Shown: positions 1 through 11,600, counted from the stretch's first letter. The stretch is DNA of 64,000 nucleotides from Thalassia testudinum (GCA_037157565.1 JAZHRO010000056.1:32053501-32117500), one strand, 5' to 3'. A program made the numbers and translations. Notes: generated by a model not told the origin, from the sequence alone.

Positions 1-509
1 GTCACTCCCGCCGTCTGGTACAACTTCCAGACGTCTGATTCGCAAGGGATGGCGAATCAGCGAACCTGCGCACAGCCAGCCCCCTCCCTCAGTACGGTCA
101 GTCGACAAGAAGGAAGGAGAAAGCGGAAACTCACCTTTAAGACGTCTGTATGATCTCACAGACGTCGACCCTGCCGTCTGGATATCAATCCAGACATCTG
201 ATTCTGGAAATTTTTCCAGAATCAGAACCTTGCTCGGCCTCCGCTCGCGACGCCGCCCGCGTCGCACCTCGCGCGTCCGCTGCTCCGCCCGCAGCAGGTC
301 CCTCTCCGCGACGCTCTGCGCCCCCTGTGCCCTCCGCCGGCCGGCCAAGCCGCTCCCGGCGAGCTCGCCCTCACGGCAGAGCCCCGCCCTCGCACGCCGC
401 AGCTCCTTCGCGCTTACTGCGGCTGCCGCTGCCGCTGCGCCCTCGCGTCCGCTCGCTCTCGCGCACAGGCAGGAGAAGAAGGAGGAAGATGGTGGAGACG
501 GGAGGGGAG
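1..509 (-). repeat. LTR remnant of family A' (related to element A), outer part
   Basis: Read on the minus strand, this matches the body of the LTRs of element A (19691-22473 and 26799-29604). The shared parts are a run of GACGTCTG-type motifs, a 30-bp near-perfect palindrome at 197-226 (half site TCTGATTCTGGAAA), and the same GC-rich stretch after it. It is diverged from A, so it is a related subfamily. The copy runs off the left edge of the window and is interrupted at 509/510 by a solo LTR, resuming at 2256. Open frames across 150-544 are low-complexity GC-rich translations and are not called as genes. Confidence 0.72.
505..509. repeat. 5-bp target site duplication, left copy (GGGAG)
   Basis: GGGAG directly precedes the TG that opens the solo LTR and recurs at 2256-2260 directly after its terminal CA. 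Confidence 0.85.
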
Positions 510-2255
510 TGTTGGTGCTAGAGCACCACGATCATTTGTTTTGATGATAACAAAACACGTGTTATTTAACATTTGCAATTTGAGTCCTAGATTTCAGGTC
601 AATTGCAAATGTGGACGTGTTTAGACGGAGTTCGAGCTCGCATCCAGGACGGATTGGAGGAGCTTGACGGAAGATAGAGGAGGTTCGCGTGGAGCGAAAG
701 ATTGGAGATGGAAGACAAGAAGAATAGGATAGATTCTTTTTTATCCTTTCATGTATCTCTTGTATTTATTTTCTTGCTCTTCATTTTCCTTAGACATTAT
801 GTTAAAGAGCCTCAAAGAACCCTAACAGTAGTCCTAGGAACACCTGCACAACCCTAGGATACGTAGGTTTTCTGTAGAACACTTAGAAAACCAATATAGG
901 GTTAAAACTGACTTTCCAGACGTCTAATTCACGAATCAGACGTCTGATAAAGGATTTTAAGACGTCTGACTGTTGTTTCAGACGTCTGATAACTGTTAGG
1001 CTGGACATAGTTAGTTCTGTCTGATGAATTCAGACGTCCAGACCTTATACCAGACGTCTTAGGAGACGTCTGATGACTTTGCCAGACGTCCAGTTAGTGG
1101 ACCGTTGGCTGGCTTAGAAGACACTCAAGAATATGACCGTTAGAGCCTTATCAGACGTCCATAGGACTTCACAGACGTCTGATAAATGACCGTTTTGCCT
1201 CGGCTGACCCAAAATCTCTTCTCAGAGATTTTCTAGCTGTTGCAACGTTTGGAAATCAATTCCCACGATAAAAGTAGGTTTCCAGACGTCCAGACTTAGT
1301 GCCAGACGTCCTCTATGTCGTCTGATGGACTTGTACAAAAACCCTGTTTAGATCTGATTCAAGTCAGGGAGAAACCCGCATAGAATCAGACGTCTGACCT
1401 TGGAATCAGACGTCTTAAAGTGGCCTTCCAAACGTCTGATGCCATAATTAGACGTCTGATAACCCTGTGAAGTGTAATCATTGTCCTGATTTTGGCCTGA
1501 TTCTCTTGGGCTTTACACCCAACGGCTATGGAAGCTTTTCCAAGCCTTCCAAAGTCTTCCTAAGGCCTCTATAAATAGAGGGGAGCCTTTGCAACACAAA
1601 ACACACAAGATACACACTAAGAAAAACAAGAGACACTTAGAAATACACTTGGATACACTTAGCTACACACTTTCACACTCTTTTGTGTCCAGAAAAGATC
1701 TTACTCTCCAAGCTCAAGCTACATCATCTTGAGAGCTAAATTCAGTTTGCGCGCCCGCTCTCCCGCTGTTGTTCACGAGAGCGACGTAGCGCCATCGCGT
1801 GGCACACGCACCGCGTCATCGTCGACGCACTCCTTGCAAAGGGGAGTTTCCTATTTCCTATAGAAGCTAGGTTTAATTTTGTTGGCTCTATAGGACTGTT
1901 GTTTTATTTTATCTTTGTATTTTGGTTGGGTATTCGCTTTGCGAATTCCCGTCTCCCTCGTGGGACAAAATCCTTCTCGTGGAGAGAAGGGGTTGAGGAA
2001 CGCTACCCTCGTACTTGTAGCGTGGTTGTATTGAGGTTGAATCACCCTCGTTCAAAGTGATTCGGTTAGTGGATTTGATCAACTAGGTTGATCGGAAAAT
2101 CCTAACTCGAGAGGGTTAGGTGGTGGTTTTCACCCGGTTTGGGTTTCCACCTAAAAATTACTTGTGTACATTTTGTGATTGCTTATTTTGTGAGATTGCT
2201 ATATATATTTTATTTCCGCAATTATTACGTCACCCCTCCTCGTAGGAAAATTACA
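510..2255 (+). mobile_element. Solo LTR, Ty1/copia SIRE-like
   Basis: A 1746-bp LTR runs from TGTTGGTG to ATTACA and is flanked by GGGAG on both sides, with no internal region: the product of LTR-LTR recombination. The start (a small stem GGTGCT/AGCACC at 514-527, then TTTTGATGATAACAAAACA) is typical of plant SIRE/Maximus LTRs, as is the CACCCCTCCTC stretch near the 3' end. Between 916 and 1455 there are 15 exact GACGTC sites, mostly inside AGACGTCT. A TATA-like TATAAATAG lies near 1570. It sits inside the A'-type LTR, so it is younger than that copy. Family assignment is by motif recall, not by alignment. Confidence 0.82.
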
Positions 2256-2260
2256 GGGAG
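2256..2260. repeat. 5-bp target site duplication, right copy (GGGAG)
   Basis: Second copy of GGGAG, immediately after the terminal CA of the solo LTR. Confidence 0.85.
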
Positions 2261-2524
2261 GCGCGCCCCCCTTTTAACGCCGCGCGGAGAGGAGAGAGAA
2301 GGCGGTCGCAGCCGCCTGCAGCCACAGAGAAAGAGGCAGAATCGCAGGTCTGCGCGCACAGGCGCGCAGACGAATATCCCGTGCGAGCATAACTGTTCGC
2401 CAGACGTCTGTAAACTATCCCGGACGTCTGGTCAGACGTCTGGATGTGATCCCAGACGTCTTGACAGACGTCTGGGCCACCTCCCAGATGTCTTAAAAGG
2501 CGTCTGGGGCACGCGCTCGTTACA
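2256..2524 (-). repeat. LTR remnant of family A', inner part with LTR terminus
   Basis: This continues the LTR interrupted at 509. It aligns on the minus strand with the first ~250 bases of the element A LTR: the CGCAGAC-rich stretch, a cluster of CAGACGTCTGG motifs at 2400-2480, then a terminal TTACA where A has TTAACA. On the minus strand the LTR therefore begins with TG at about 2524. If this is a 5' LTR, its internal region lies left of the window. Confidence 0.7.
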
Positions 2525-3564
2525 GTTTAACATGCTATCATTAAACTATTTTAAAGTCTTATTCTATTATAGAAATTGTATGATATGCATAGCTTGTGAT
2601 ATGCATGTAAGAGATCCTATACTATGGCGCACCATCTCCTAATATGTTGTAGTGGGAAGAGAGTGTAATCCAAGGAAGTATAACTTTTAATTAGTTGTGG
2701 AAAATGGTGCTTGGGTTTGTGGTTTGTTCGGTGCCCTTTTGGTTTTTGCATGAATGGGGTGGGGATTTGGGTTCCCATGGGAATGTCTTGTGATTTCATC
2801 CGCTTGTGTTTTGGTTTGTGGATTTGTTGGTTCCCCACATTTCTGGAAAAATGTTGTCTTTACCTTGCTCTTAAGGATGTATTGGTCAGCCTCTTCTGTG
2901 TAATGCCATGTTTCGATAATTTGGAAATGAAATGTAAGCTAATTTTGTGATTTTTCCTTCCTTTTCGAAACTTGGTATAATTTTGTTTCCCTTATCCTGC
3001 CAACACGACTATAAAAATTTGATTTTTTGTTGGATGTTTTTAGATGTCAAAAGCCATTGTTGCTTGGGGAGGAATTGGGCTATTTTTCCTAAATTCCAAT
3101 TCCATCAAGGAAATTCTCAATCGTGGAAATAATGAGTTTCTTCCCTGGGAGCATGAGCTCCTTACTGATTTCTTGTGAAATCAAATGTACGCTAACTACC
3201 TACTGAAGTGTCTATGTCCATTGATCATTTTTTTTTTCTGTGTGATGAAGTTCTTAGATGTATGAAATGGGGGGTTTTGGGTCTTAAAAGGGGTCATTGG
3301 CTGCTTTGGTTTATTTGATAGGTGAACTGCATGCTCATTTTAGCTGAGAATACATGCACAAGTTCTATCTATGTCTCCATTTTTCTTGAAGATTATATGA
3401 GTACTTTGATGTTCACCATCCAAACAAATGCATATGTGAAAATTGTGTGTATTCTAGATGCTGGAAGCTGCATCTGTCTATGGATCATGTTTTTTATCCC
3501 AATGAAGTTGTTATCTATGTGTATTCATAGGATACTTTTTTCTGAATTTTTTGCTATTATATAG
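2525..3564. other. AT-rich non-coding stretch, probably intron or upstream part of the bZIP fossil
   Basis: No frame longer than about 80 codons with protein-like composition is seen, and there are no LTR or LINE signatures. It lies directly upstream of a recognisable bZIP exon and ends in a good 3' splice site (TATTATATAG), so it is most simply read as intron. Earlier bZIP exons were looked for and not recognised. Confidence 0.45.
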
Positions 3565-3850
3565 GATTCTTTCAAATCAAGAGTTAGCACGGCAATCTAG
3601 GAGATGGAAACAAGCACATCTAAGTGATCTTGAAGCTCAAGTTTGGCCTCATCATCTTTATCTTGTAATTTGGTTGTCTACTAATTGCTAACTTTGCTGA
3701 CTTCCATATGTTTATCCTATCAAGTTTTCATAGTTGAGAGTTGAAATTTTAGCTTTGCTGAAGCATCTCAAAGAAATAAACCAGAAATTCAATGAAGCTG
3801 CAGTCAACAGTAGGATTTTGAAAGCTGATGTAGAAATAATGAGAGTGAAG
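3565..3850 (+). pseudogene. Group C (Opaque2-like) bZIP transcription factor, two-exon fragment
   Basis: Exon 1 (3565-3640) follows an AG acceptor at 3563-3564 and encodes ILSNQELARQSRRWKQAHL and a few further residues. It keeps the bZIP spacing N-x7-R-x9-L. A GT at 3641 and an AG at 3732-3733 bound a short intron. Exon 2 (3734-3850) encodes a leucine-zipper segment containing [19 protein letters not shown] and ends at a GT donor. Basic region plus zipper with this wording is typical of plant group C factors (Opaque2/BLZ1/RISBZ type), which bind ACGT-core DNA as dimers. Compared with the usual NRESARRSRRRK, four residues differ, each explicable by one C-to-T or G-to-A change. No flanking exons or start codon were found. 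I read it as a gene relic, though a living gene with unseen exons cannot be excluded. Confidence 0.75.
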
Positions 3851-4779
3851 GTGCCCATTTTCCATGTTTTATGGTTTCTAGCCCTTTTGTTTTCTTGGTT
3901 TTTCTTATTTTTATGTTGTTCGCTGGTAGATTATGTAGGCTTAGCCATTATGTATATTTTTCCAACTTAGTCTTATGAATCTCCAAGCTAAATTTTTAGG
4001 CTTCCACCTATTCTTGGGATCTTATTTAATTTCCTAATTTCCCTTAGCATTGCATGACTCCTATGAGTACTCTGTTGTTGGAGGTGAGTGCATGAAATGT
4101 GCAGGATCAATTGATTACATAAACAAGTTTGCTTATCATATTATTATGAAAAAGTTTGCTTATCATACTTGAGTTCGTTTTCTTATCTTTGGGAAGTTTT
4201 CAGAACTTGGGATTTTGGCCTAATTGATGCTGAAAATGAAACTACAGTGTATTCACTTAGGATAAGGATTGGTTTCATAATTGGACTTGTGAAACCAATC
4301 CAAGTTGGCCCATACACACAGAGTGCCTTGAGCTTTTCTAATTCCTGGTTTCTATTCAACAAATGAGGTTTAAAGGGGAGGAACATACACTACAATTAAT
4401 TCACAAAATGTTCTCGCTAGATCCTTGGCTTTCCGTATCCTTGTTTGTGACTATCTATGTAGCCTGAGCTTCTTCCTGTCATCAGCACAAGTAGAGGAGT
4501 CTGACCCATGTGTAAGGACTCATTCCTGGGAAAATTTGTAATTAGTGTGCTCCCATTCATGTCCCTACTTGAACTTGTACTGGTAAGCTATATAAAGATG
4601 AAGTGCCAGCCATTGCTCCTTCCTTTCAACTAAAACAACCATAGGATTGCTTGCATTTAAGGCTTGGTGATTTACTCCACAGGTATACAATGGGTGTTTC
4701 AGAATTGAAAAAGAAATCCTACCTTTCTCGTCGATTTTTACAATAACCGAAGACATTAAAAGATAATTTTTTTAACAAA
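3851..4779. other. Non-coding, downstream of the bZIP fragment
   Basis: Intron-like AT-rich DNA. The next bZIP exon expected after the zipper was not found. Nothing else is recognised. Confidence 0.4.
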
Positions 4780-5095
4780 GGTGATTGTTTCCCATCACTT
4801 ATTATAGAAAGCGACGAGAAAAATATTTTTGTCATCAATTTTTAAAATAATCAATGGAAAAAAAGGGTAAGTTTTTGTAGCAAATAAAAGGTTTTTGCCG
4901 TCGCTTATTTGAGAAAGCAACGACAAAGTTATTTTTACCATCGCTTGTATAAGCGACGACATTTTATTTTAAACGACGGCAAAACTCAAAAAATGTGGGA
5001 AAAAGTATCATAAAAATGCTGTCACTTTTTTAATAAGCGATAGGAAATCCCATTGCCGTCGATTATAAAATGATGGCAAAAGATCCAATTTGTCC
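4780..5095. repeat. Degenerate hairpin/repeat array resembling CACTA subterminal sequence
   Basis: Variants of GTCGCTT and its complement AAGCGAC recur in alternating orientation: AAGCGACGAG near 4811, GCCGTCGCTTATTTG near 4898, CATCGCTTGTATAAGCGACG near 4940-4960, AACGACGGCAAAA near 4972, TAAGCGATAGG near 5034 and GCCGTCGATTATAAAATGATGGC near 5053. Such mixed-orientation 10-20 bp motifs are typical of subterminal regions of En/Spm (CACTA) transposons. No CACTA terminus, TSD or transposase is visible, so this is at most an end fragment or a non-autonomous derivative. Confidence 0.35.
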
Positions 5096-5837
5096 GTGTT
5101 TGTTAAAAGCGAAATCGGGTTTAAAATGAATGTGTCGTAGTCTAGCCAAAATCACTTTGAAAACAAATGAAATTTTTATTACTCGAAAAATATAAATTCG
5201 AGGTCGAACATAGAGAGCAAATTGGGATTTATAAACCAAGAATACAACTTTCAACTTTATAAAATGTAATGACTAATCAAAGTTATGAAGCAAGAAAATG
5301 ATATCAATGTATGTAAAAGCTTAAAATGAAATAAGGACGTCTGATGTAAAAATCAGACGCCTTAAGTGTTCAATGCTACAGTGCAGTGCTTCTTCAATTT
5401 CTCTTTAGCTTTCTCTATCTTTTGCTTTCTCTAGTTCTTCTTCTTCTTCCTTCTTCCTTCTCTGATTTCTAGCATTGGCTTCTTCTTTCTTTCCTCTTTC
5501 TCCTTCTTTGCTTCTGACTTCAGCCGAGCCTTCTCAGATTTCTGCCTTCCTTCTTCTTCCTTTGGCTTCTGCAGAGGCTCTCTTAGCTCCTTCAGCCTTC
5601 TTCCTCTTCTTCCTCCTTCAGCCTTCTATGGAAGCTCTTTTCTCTCTTAGGCTTGCTCTCCTAGAGCCTTCTCGAGTAAATGAGTCAGGTCAGTGCGCCT
5701 GGGACCAGGCCCACTGGCGAGCATGGTGGGCAAGGAGTGTGTGGGTAGTCGGGTCAAGAACCAGGTCCACGGAGGTGTGGGTCGCGGACGATGCGTAGGG
5801 ATGAGTGGGACCTCACCCCGTGTCAGGAGGTGCTAAG
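5096..5837. other. Pyrimidine-rich and unassigned stretch
   Basis: A CTT/CTTCTT-rich strand spans about 5390-5650, with an open frame of simple Ser/Leu/Phe/Ala composition that I do not accept as a gene. One GACGTCTGA motif lies at 5337. The rest is unassigned. Confidence 0.35.
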
Positions 5838-8529
5838 TGATGAGACACTCATCATGATCTCTAATTACCCCTAATTAACTAGTCTTCCTAGTTAATTAGC
5901 TAAGGTTATGAACATATAAGGGTTAATTATAGAATAAGGGATATTTAGTAAAGGACCTTTAAAATAAGTTAAAAATGACATTTTATCATTCAATTAACAT
6001 TATTAATAATCTAGATAATAATTGGACTTGAAATCCTACTAATCATTCCCTTAAATAATAAGTTAAGTAACTTAAACTTAATGTAAACCTAAGTATATAA
6101 TAACTTAAGTAATTTTACTTAATCTAATAAATTAACCTAAAAAGGTCAAAAATGTAAATTCAAGGTGAAAACATAATATTTACCTTATTTACTAACATAT
6201 ATAAAAAGTTGGAAAAAGATCTAAGTTAAAATAAACCTTCAAAACCTGGGTTTACATTTTGGTCCTTAATATTTATTGCAATCGGGTCCTTATTTCTCAC
6301 ACAGGTCCTTAAGATTCATTACATTTAAGTCCCTTTCCTTCTTCTTCTTCTTCTTCAGCCGGATGAACGGCTAGCGATGGAGAGTCATGCCACCGCATGA
6401 TCTCCTCCCTACCGACATCAATCTTCTTTGTCCAAGCTCTTGCAGCTTGCGCTCACCACCTCCTCTTGATCCACCGGTCTGGATTAACCGGAAATCCTAT
6501 TTTTCAGTGGGAGATAACTTCACCGTCATCAGAGATGACGTTGGAGGTTAAGCTCCTCAAGCTCCTTCTTCGGCCAGACCCCTCCATTCTCTTCGCCGCC
6601 AACTACTATAAGTACCCCCTCACCCCTCAGATTTTACTCAAGTTGGCTCCCTTCCCTCTTCTAACACTGTAGCTGACTTCGATAGGCTATTCGTCCAAAA
6701 CTCCGGTGACTTTCCATCTCATTTTCTGACTTCCTACATCCATTCTGATCAGCCGAGGAGATCTGCCATGGTCTGCTGCGTCTCTGACACAGGCGCCGAC
6801 CCAAGGAATCCTCTGCTCCACCTCAAATCTACCCGCCAGAGATCTTTCTTTCACCCTCTAATTTCATCATCCGCTATGAACCTTCGGCGGAACCCTATTG
6901 ACCCCTTCATCCAGGTAACAGTAGATTAGGAATAGGAGTACATTAGCTTAGTTAGTTAGATAGGTTAGATGTAATTTTAGAATTTTAGCATCATCTTCTC
7001 CGACTCTGGCGAGCTCCTTGAGCTCGCCAAAGCCTTAATTTCATCTTTTGAAATCGTTGTCCACCTTCCTTTATCTTCCATGACCATTTCTAATCCACTT
7101 AATCAATAATTGAATCACCTAATCACCTAATTCACATTCCACCTCCACCTACTATTGTCACTGTCCATGGCAATAGTAGTCGAGCTAATTCCACCTCCAT
7201 TGGGTCTATCATCATTTATCCATCACTTATGGACCCTAATCGACACTATAATAAGTATAATTACCACATATAAATTAAATGCCCAATCTAATTACGCTCC
7301 TGAGCTCACTGTCAATGGCGGCTCAGGAGCAGTTCAAATCCTAAATTAAATATATATTTATGAATATAAACACTTGTTGACTTGTTTTAACCACTCAATT
7401 GAGTGGTAAAACAAGTCCTGAGCTTAATTCAAATCAGATTTTTAAAGAAATGATTTTACTATCAAATCTTTATTATAATGAGAAAATAGAGAATCAATTG
7501 TGTTCTTGAGGTTCCTTGCAACCTCAGGATCCTTTCAGATTGAAAATGGCAAGCTTTAACAATCTGTACACAGATTACATATTTTCTGGACTCACCGGAG
7601 CTCCGGTGAGCCAAATCTGTGCTTCATCCTCTAGAATTTGTTGAGAAGCTCCAGAATGATTCAATTCTGATCACTGATTAATTTGAGGATGTTTAATTGA
7701 AGATTTAGTGTCTGGAGCTCAAATTGGGTCTTCATCTTCTCCAACTCCAGCGAAGTTGGAGAAGTCTATTAGTTAGGTTTAAGTTGCATTTAAGGAACTT
7801 AGAAGCTTCAGTACAGTGCATTGAAGCTATTCATGTCTTCCAATCACTATCACAACTCTTAGATTCCTCTGACAAACAAAGTCATTTTGAAGCTCAGGCG
7901 ACAAGCTTGTAACCCTAGAAATCTTGGTCAGAGCACCTATCTGAGAATTTGAATGAGTTTCTGAGGTTAAGAAGATCCTATTCGAGGCAAATTTTTGTGC
8001 CTTCACAATCAAACTAAGTTTGATTATGGAGTTCTGAGTTCAATTTGAGGAATGGATGAGTTAATGTTGTTTCTGGGATCTTGTTGGATAGTTTTAGAAT
8101 GATTTAACTGAGCTCAGGTGAATAATTTAGTGAAAATTTGAACCATGTTAATTTGGGTTATTTTTCAAGCCGAACTAACAACAGTGCCATTTTGTTGAGT
8201 TTTGATCTTGAATCCTGCCCAGATCAATATGTTTCAACCCTTAGAATTTGTTTAAATCAATCAGTAATGTTTTTAAGTGTCTGTTCATCCATTTCAAGTC
8301 TGAAAATTTGAACTCTGAAGCTTTCAAGGAAGCTTTGAGCTTCTCTGCTTTTCCTGAAGGTCTTGAGAGCTTAGAACTTACTCCAGCAGCTGCGGAATCA
8401 TTTGCAGTAACTATTTAGACCTTTAGTTGTGAGAGAAAAGTCCATCTGAGGACTCTGTGAAATTAATTATCACTTCTAGGCAATAAATAACCTGTAGGAA
8501 ACCCTTATTTTACTCTTCAAATTGAAGAG
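5838..8529. repeat. Cluster of short perfect hairpins of unrelated sequence
   Basis: Inverted repeats read directly from the sequence: 5838-5854 (7-bp arms, 3-nt loop), 5871-5899 (12-bp arms, loop TCTTC), 6105-6122 (8), 7007-7029 (10-bp arms, loop CTT), 7149-7179 (9), 7296-7330 (9), 7379-7417 (19-bp arm with one bulged A), 7561-7576 (7), 7591-7610 (uninterrupted 20-bp palindrome CTCACCGGAGCTCCGGTGAG), 7736-7764 (10), 8007-8025 (9-bp arms, 1-nt centre) and 8513-8529 (8). The stems differ from one another in sequence, so they are not copies of one repeat. No coding region is recognised between them. The last stem lies 8 bases from the LINE-1 insertion site, and further stems occur beyond the LINE (14273-14291, 15096-15120), so the host sequence was hairpin-rich before the LINE arrived. 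Confidence 0.7.
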
Positions 8530-8536
8530 GAAAACA

Positions 8537-8554
8537 TCCTCTTATCTTTAAATT
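8537..8554. repeat. LINE-1 target site duplication, left copy
   Basis: TCCTCTTATCTTTAAATT is repeated exactly at 13940-13957. An 18-bp duplication is typical of target-primed reverse transcription. The final bases merge with the complement of the poly(A) tail. Confidence 0.93.
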
Positions 8555-8576
8555 TTTTTTTGAAACAGAAAGGAGA

Positions 8577-8595
8577 GCTATCGTCCTGCGATAGC
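8577..8595 (-). promoter_or_regulatory. LINE-1 3'-terminal stem-loop
   Basis: In the LINE RNA sense, GCTATCG pairs with CGATAGC across a 5-nt loop, about 15 bases before the poly(A). LINE-2 has the same element at 47395-47413. 3'-end stem-loops serve as template recognition sites for the RT of some LINEs. The role here is inferred. Confidence 0.6.
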
Positions 8596-8664
8596 AGTCC
8601 GGAGTAGTATATTATGTGCAAAGAAGGGAGATTACAAAAAGGATCCCCAAGACTGTATGAGGGA

Positions 8665-11600
8665 CTAGCACTCTCTTACAATATTCTCACAACATACTGA
8701 CATCTCCTGAAAAAGTCTCTCATTCCTTGCCTTCCATACACACCAAATAGAAGCAGCCATGTGGACATGTGGTTTCCCTCTCACCTTAAACCCATGCCAC
8801 ATAGAATTCCACTCTGGTAAAGGCTCCTGACAAATTTTTCCCCAAATGACATTAGTGATAAGGCAAGAAGAGAAGAGGTGATTTACATTATCAGTGCTCA
8901 TCTCACATAAAAAACACACATGATGATCAGTACCCAATCTTCTGTGGCATAGATCACTTGTGATTAACCCATCTCTCCTGCACATCCAAAGGAAGATTTG
9001 TACCTTGAGAGGAATTTTTAACATCCATATCTTCTTATCAATGGAATCATGTCTCCACCCCTCTTCAAAATTTAAAATCCTGTTATACCCAGATTGGGCA
9101 CTATAGATCCCATCCCATAGATATCTGTCCTCTGTTCCAGGCCTAGGTCAGAAATTTCCAAGGTCTAATAAAAGCCTTCTCTTCTCATCCCATAACTGGG
9201 TAGTTCTTCTGCTGCTGCTGGATTCCACATCATCCAGATTCCAACTGCTGCTGCTGCAAGACCAGATCTTGCTGATTGTAGCATTCTTGTCAGCTGCTTC
9301 ATCAAAAGCTCTCGGATAGAGCTCCTTCAAGACCCCCAATTCAGACCATTCCTCCTTCCAGAATCTGAAAGACCTACCATCTCCAAGTGATGGTTGCAGC
9401 AGATGGAAGTGATCAGTGAAAGCCTTAGTTACCGATTTCCAGGTGATGGACAATTTGGCTGAAGTCTGAAAAACCTGCTGTTGGAAGCTCCATATCTATC
9501 TCTGATCAGATCAGACAACGGTTTCAGATCACCTTGCAGCAGCTTAACAGCCCATTTGAGTAGCAAGGCATCATTAAAATGCTGCAAGGACTTGATCCCA
9601 AGACCACCCAGCTCCTTAGGATAGTAGATTTGATCCCATTTGAGAGGTTGCAAGAAGCTGCCCTTGTGTCTAGCTCCCTTCCAAAAAAATCTCTTCCTCA
9701 TCACATCCAATCTTTTTCAAATGGATCTTGGTGCTTTGAAAATGGAGAAGTAGAAAACAGGGATGGAGGTGATCACCAAATTGAGAAAGATAAGCCTTCC
9801 ACCTCTGGATAAGAATCTGCTGTGCCAGCCATCAAGTTTCATAGAGATCTTGTCAAAAAGGCAATTCCAATTACCTCTCTTCAACCTGGAAAACCTTAAA
9901 GGCAGCCCAAGATATCTAGTACGAAGACTGATGTGGGGAGTCATCAGGATGGCTGCTAAGGCTTCTTGCTCCTCCTCAGGTAAACCAAAGTAGACCAAAC
10001 CAGACTTGTCCCTATTTAACCTCAGTCCAGAAAGCTCACCAAAGATATCAACCAAGTGATGCAAAGCCAACTCTCCATCCATGGATCCTTCAACAAAAAA
10101 GATAGTATCATTTGTGTACTGAAGAATGGGAGCCAGACTGTTCCTGCAAGAAAGTGAATATCCTCTAACAAGACCCACTTCAGAAAGCTTACAAACAAAC
10201 GAAGCTAAACTGTCAACTGCCAAATTAAAGATCAATGGAGCCAGGGGGCATCCTTGCCTGATGCCACATTGAGGCTGAATCCATGCACCATAGGGTTTCC
10301 CATTTATTAGAGGGTAAAGGAGGCCGTGGTAATACATCTCTTAACCCAAGCTATCCAAGTAGGGGGAAAGCCCCTTCTTTTAAGCACATCCCATAAATAA
10401 GGCCAGCTGATTGAGTCATAAGCCTTACAAAAATCAACCTTCCACATGAAGGCCTTGCATCTTCTCTTATGCCAGCCACAAACCATCTCTTGGGCCAAGA
10501 TAAAAGATTCTTGTAGGGATCTACTCGGGAGGAAAGCAGACTGAGCAAAATGGATCAAGTCTTGCAATACAGGCCTCAATCTATTAGCCAGGACCTTTCC
10601 AATCACCAGATACAAGGAGTTAAAAAGAGAAATGGGTCTAAATTCCAAGAAAGATTCAGCACCTGGAGTTTTAGGCAAAAGAAACAGATAAGATCTATTA
10701 ATTCTTTCAAAGCCAAAATTGCCACTTTGGAATTCTTTAATTACCCCATAACCTCTAAGCCCACAATGTCCCATAGTTCTTTGTAAAAGAAAACCTGGAT
10801 TCCATCAGGACCAGACGATCCTTCACAATTGAGATCATTAATAGCCTTCAATACTTCAGCCACAGAAATAGATTCAATTAGGCTGGCCCCTTGAGACTCA
10901 TTAATCCTGGGCAAATCATATGCTGTCATTCTCCAGTTGCCCCTACCTGCAGCTTTTGAAGATTCCTTGAAGCATCTGATGGCCTCAGCTTGATATCAGA
11001 TAAGGAGGTAATTCTCTACCCCTCTACAACCATTGATGAGATCATATTTGTTCTCCTCCTAGAGCTAGCAGCCAAATGAAAAAATTTGGTGTTTGCATCC
11101 CCCTCACTTAGCCATAGCTGTCTAGATCTCTCCCTCCAATCCATCTCCAATTTCAAGTCTTCTTCAATTACCACCCCCTGCCATCTTCTTCTATCAGCAA
11201 GATCAAGTTCAGATAGATGGTCCACAGCTTCCTTGGTATCCAATTCCTGAATTTTCAGCAAGGCCTCATGACGCTTCTGATGTCTAAGAACTGAGACAAT
11301 ATCTCCATACTCCTTCAGCATGCCTTTTAGAGTCATAAGCTTAGAAGCCAGTCTGGAGGTGGCTGTGCCATCACCCTACTGTGACCTCCACCAGCTGGCA
11401 AGCATGTCTCTGAACCCTGTTTCCCTCATCCAAGAACTCCTAAATTTAAAATAGGAACCATCCACCACCTGCTCACCATTATCCCACACCAAAGGTGTAT
11501 GGTCAAAAAATGGACGTTCAGGACCACACACAAATGACATCTGGACGAGATCCAACAGCTTAGCATTCCCAAAAAATCTATCAATCTTGGACATGAGCCC

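Noticed and set aside
150..544. Arg/Pro/Ala-rich frames at the window start
   Set aside because: GC-rich LTR sequence with overlapping frames and no family resemblance.
916..1455. GACGTCTGA repeats as a possible CRISPR-like array
   Set aside because: Spacing is irregular, the motif is only 8-10 bases and palindromic, and the source is a plant LTR.
5475..5798. 107-codon frame MASSFFPLSPS
   Set aside because: Arises from a CTT-rich tract. No homology is recognised and there is no context for a gene.
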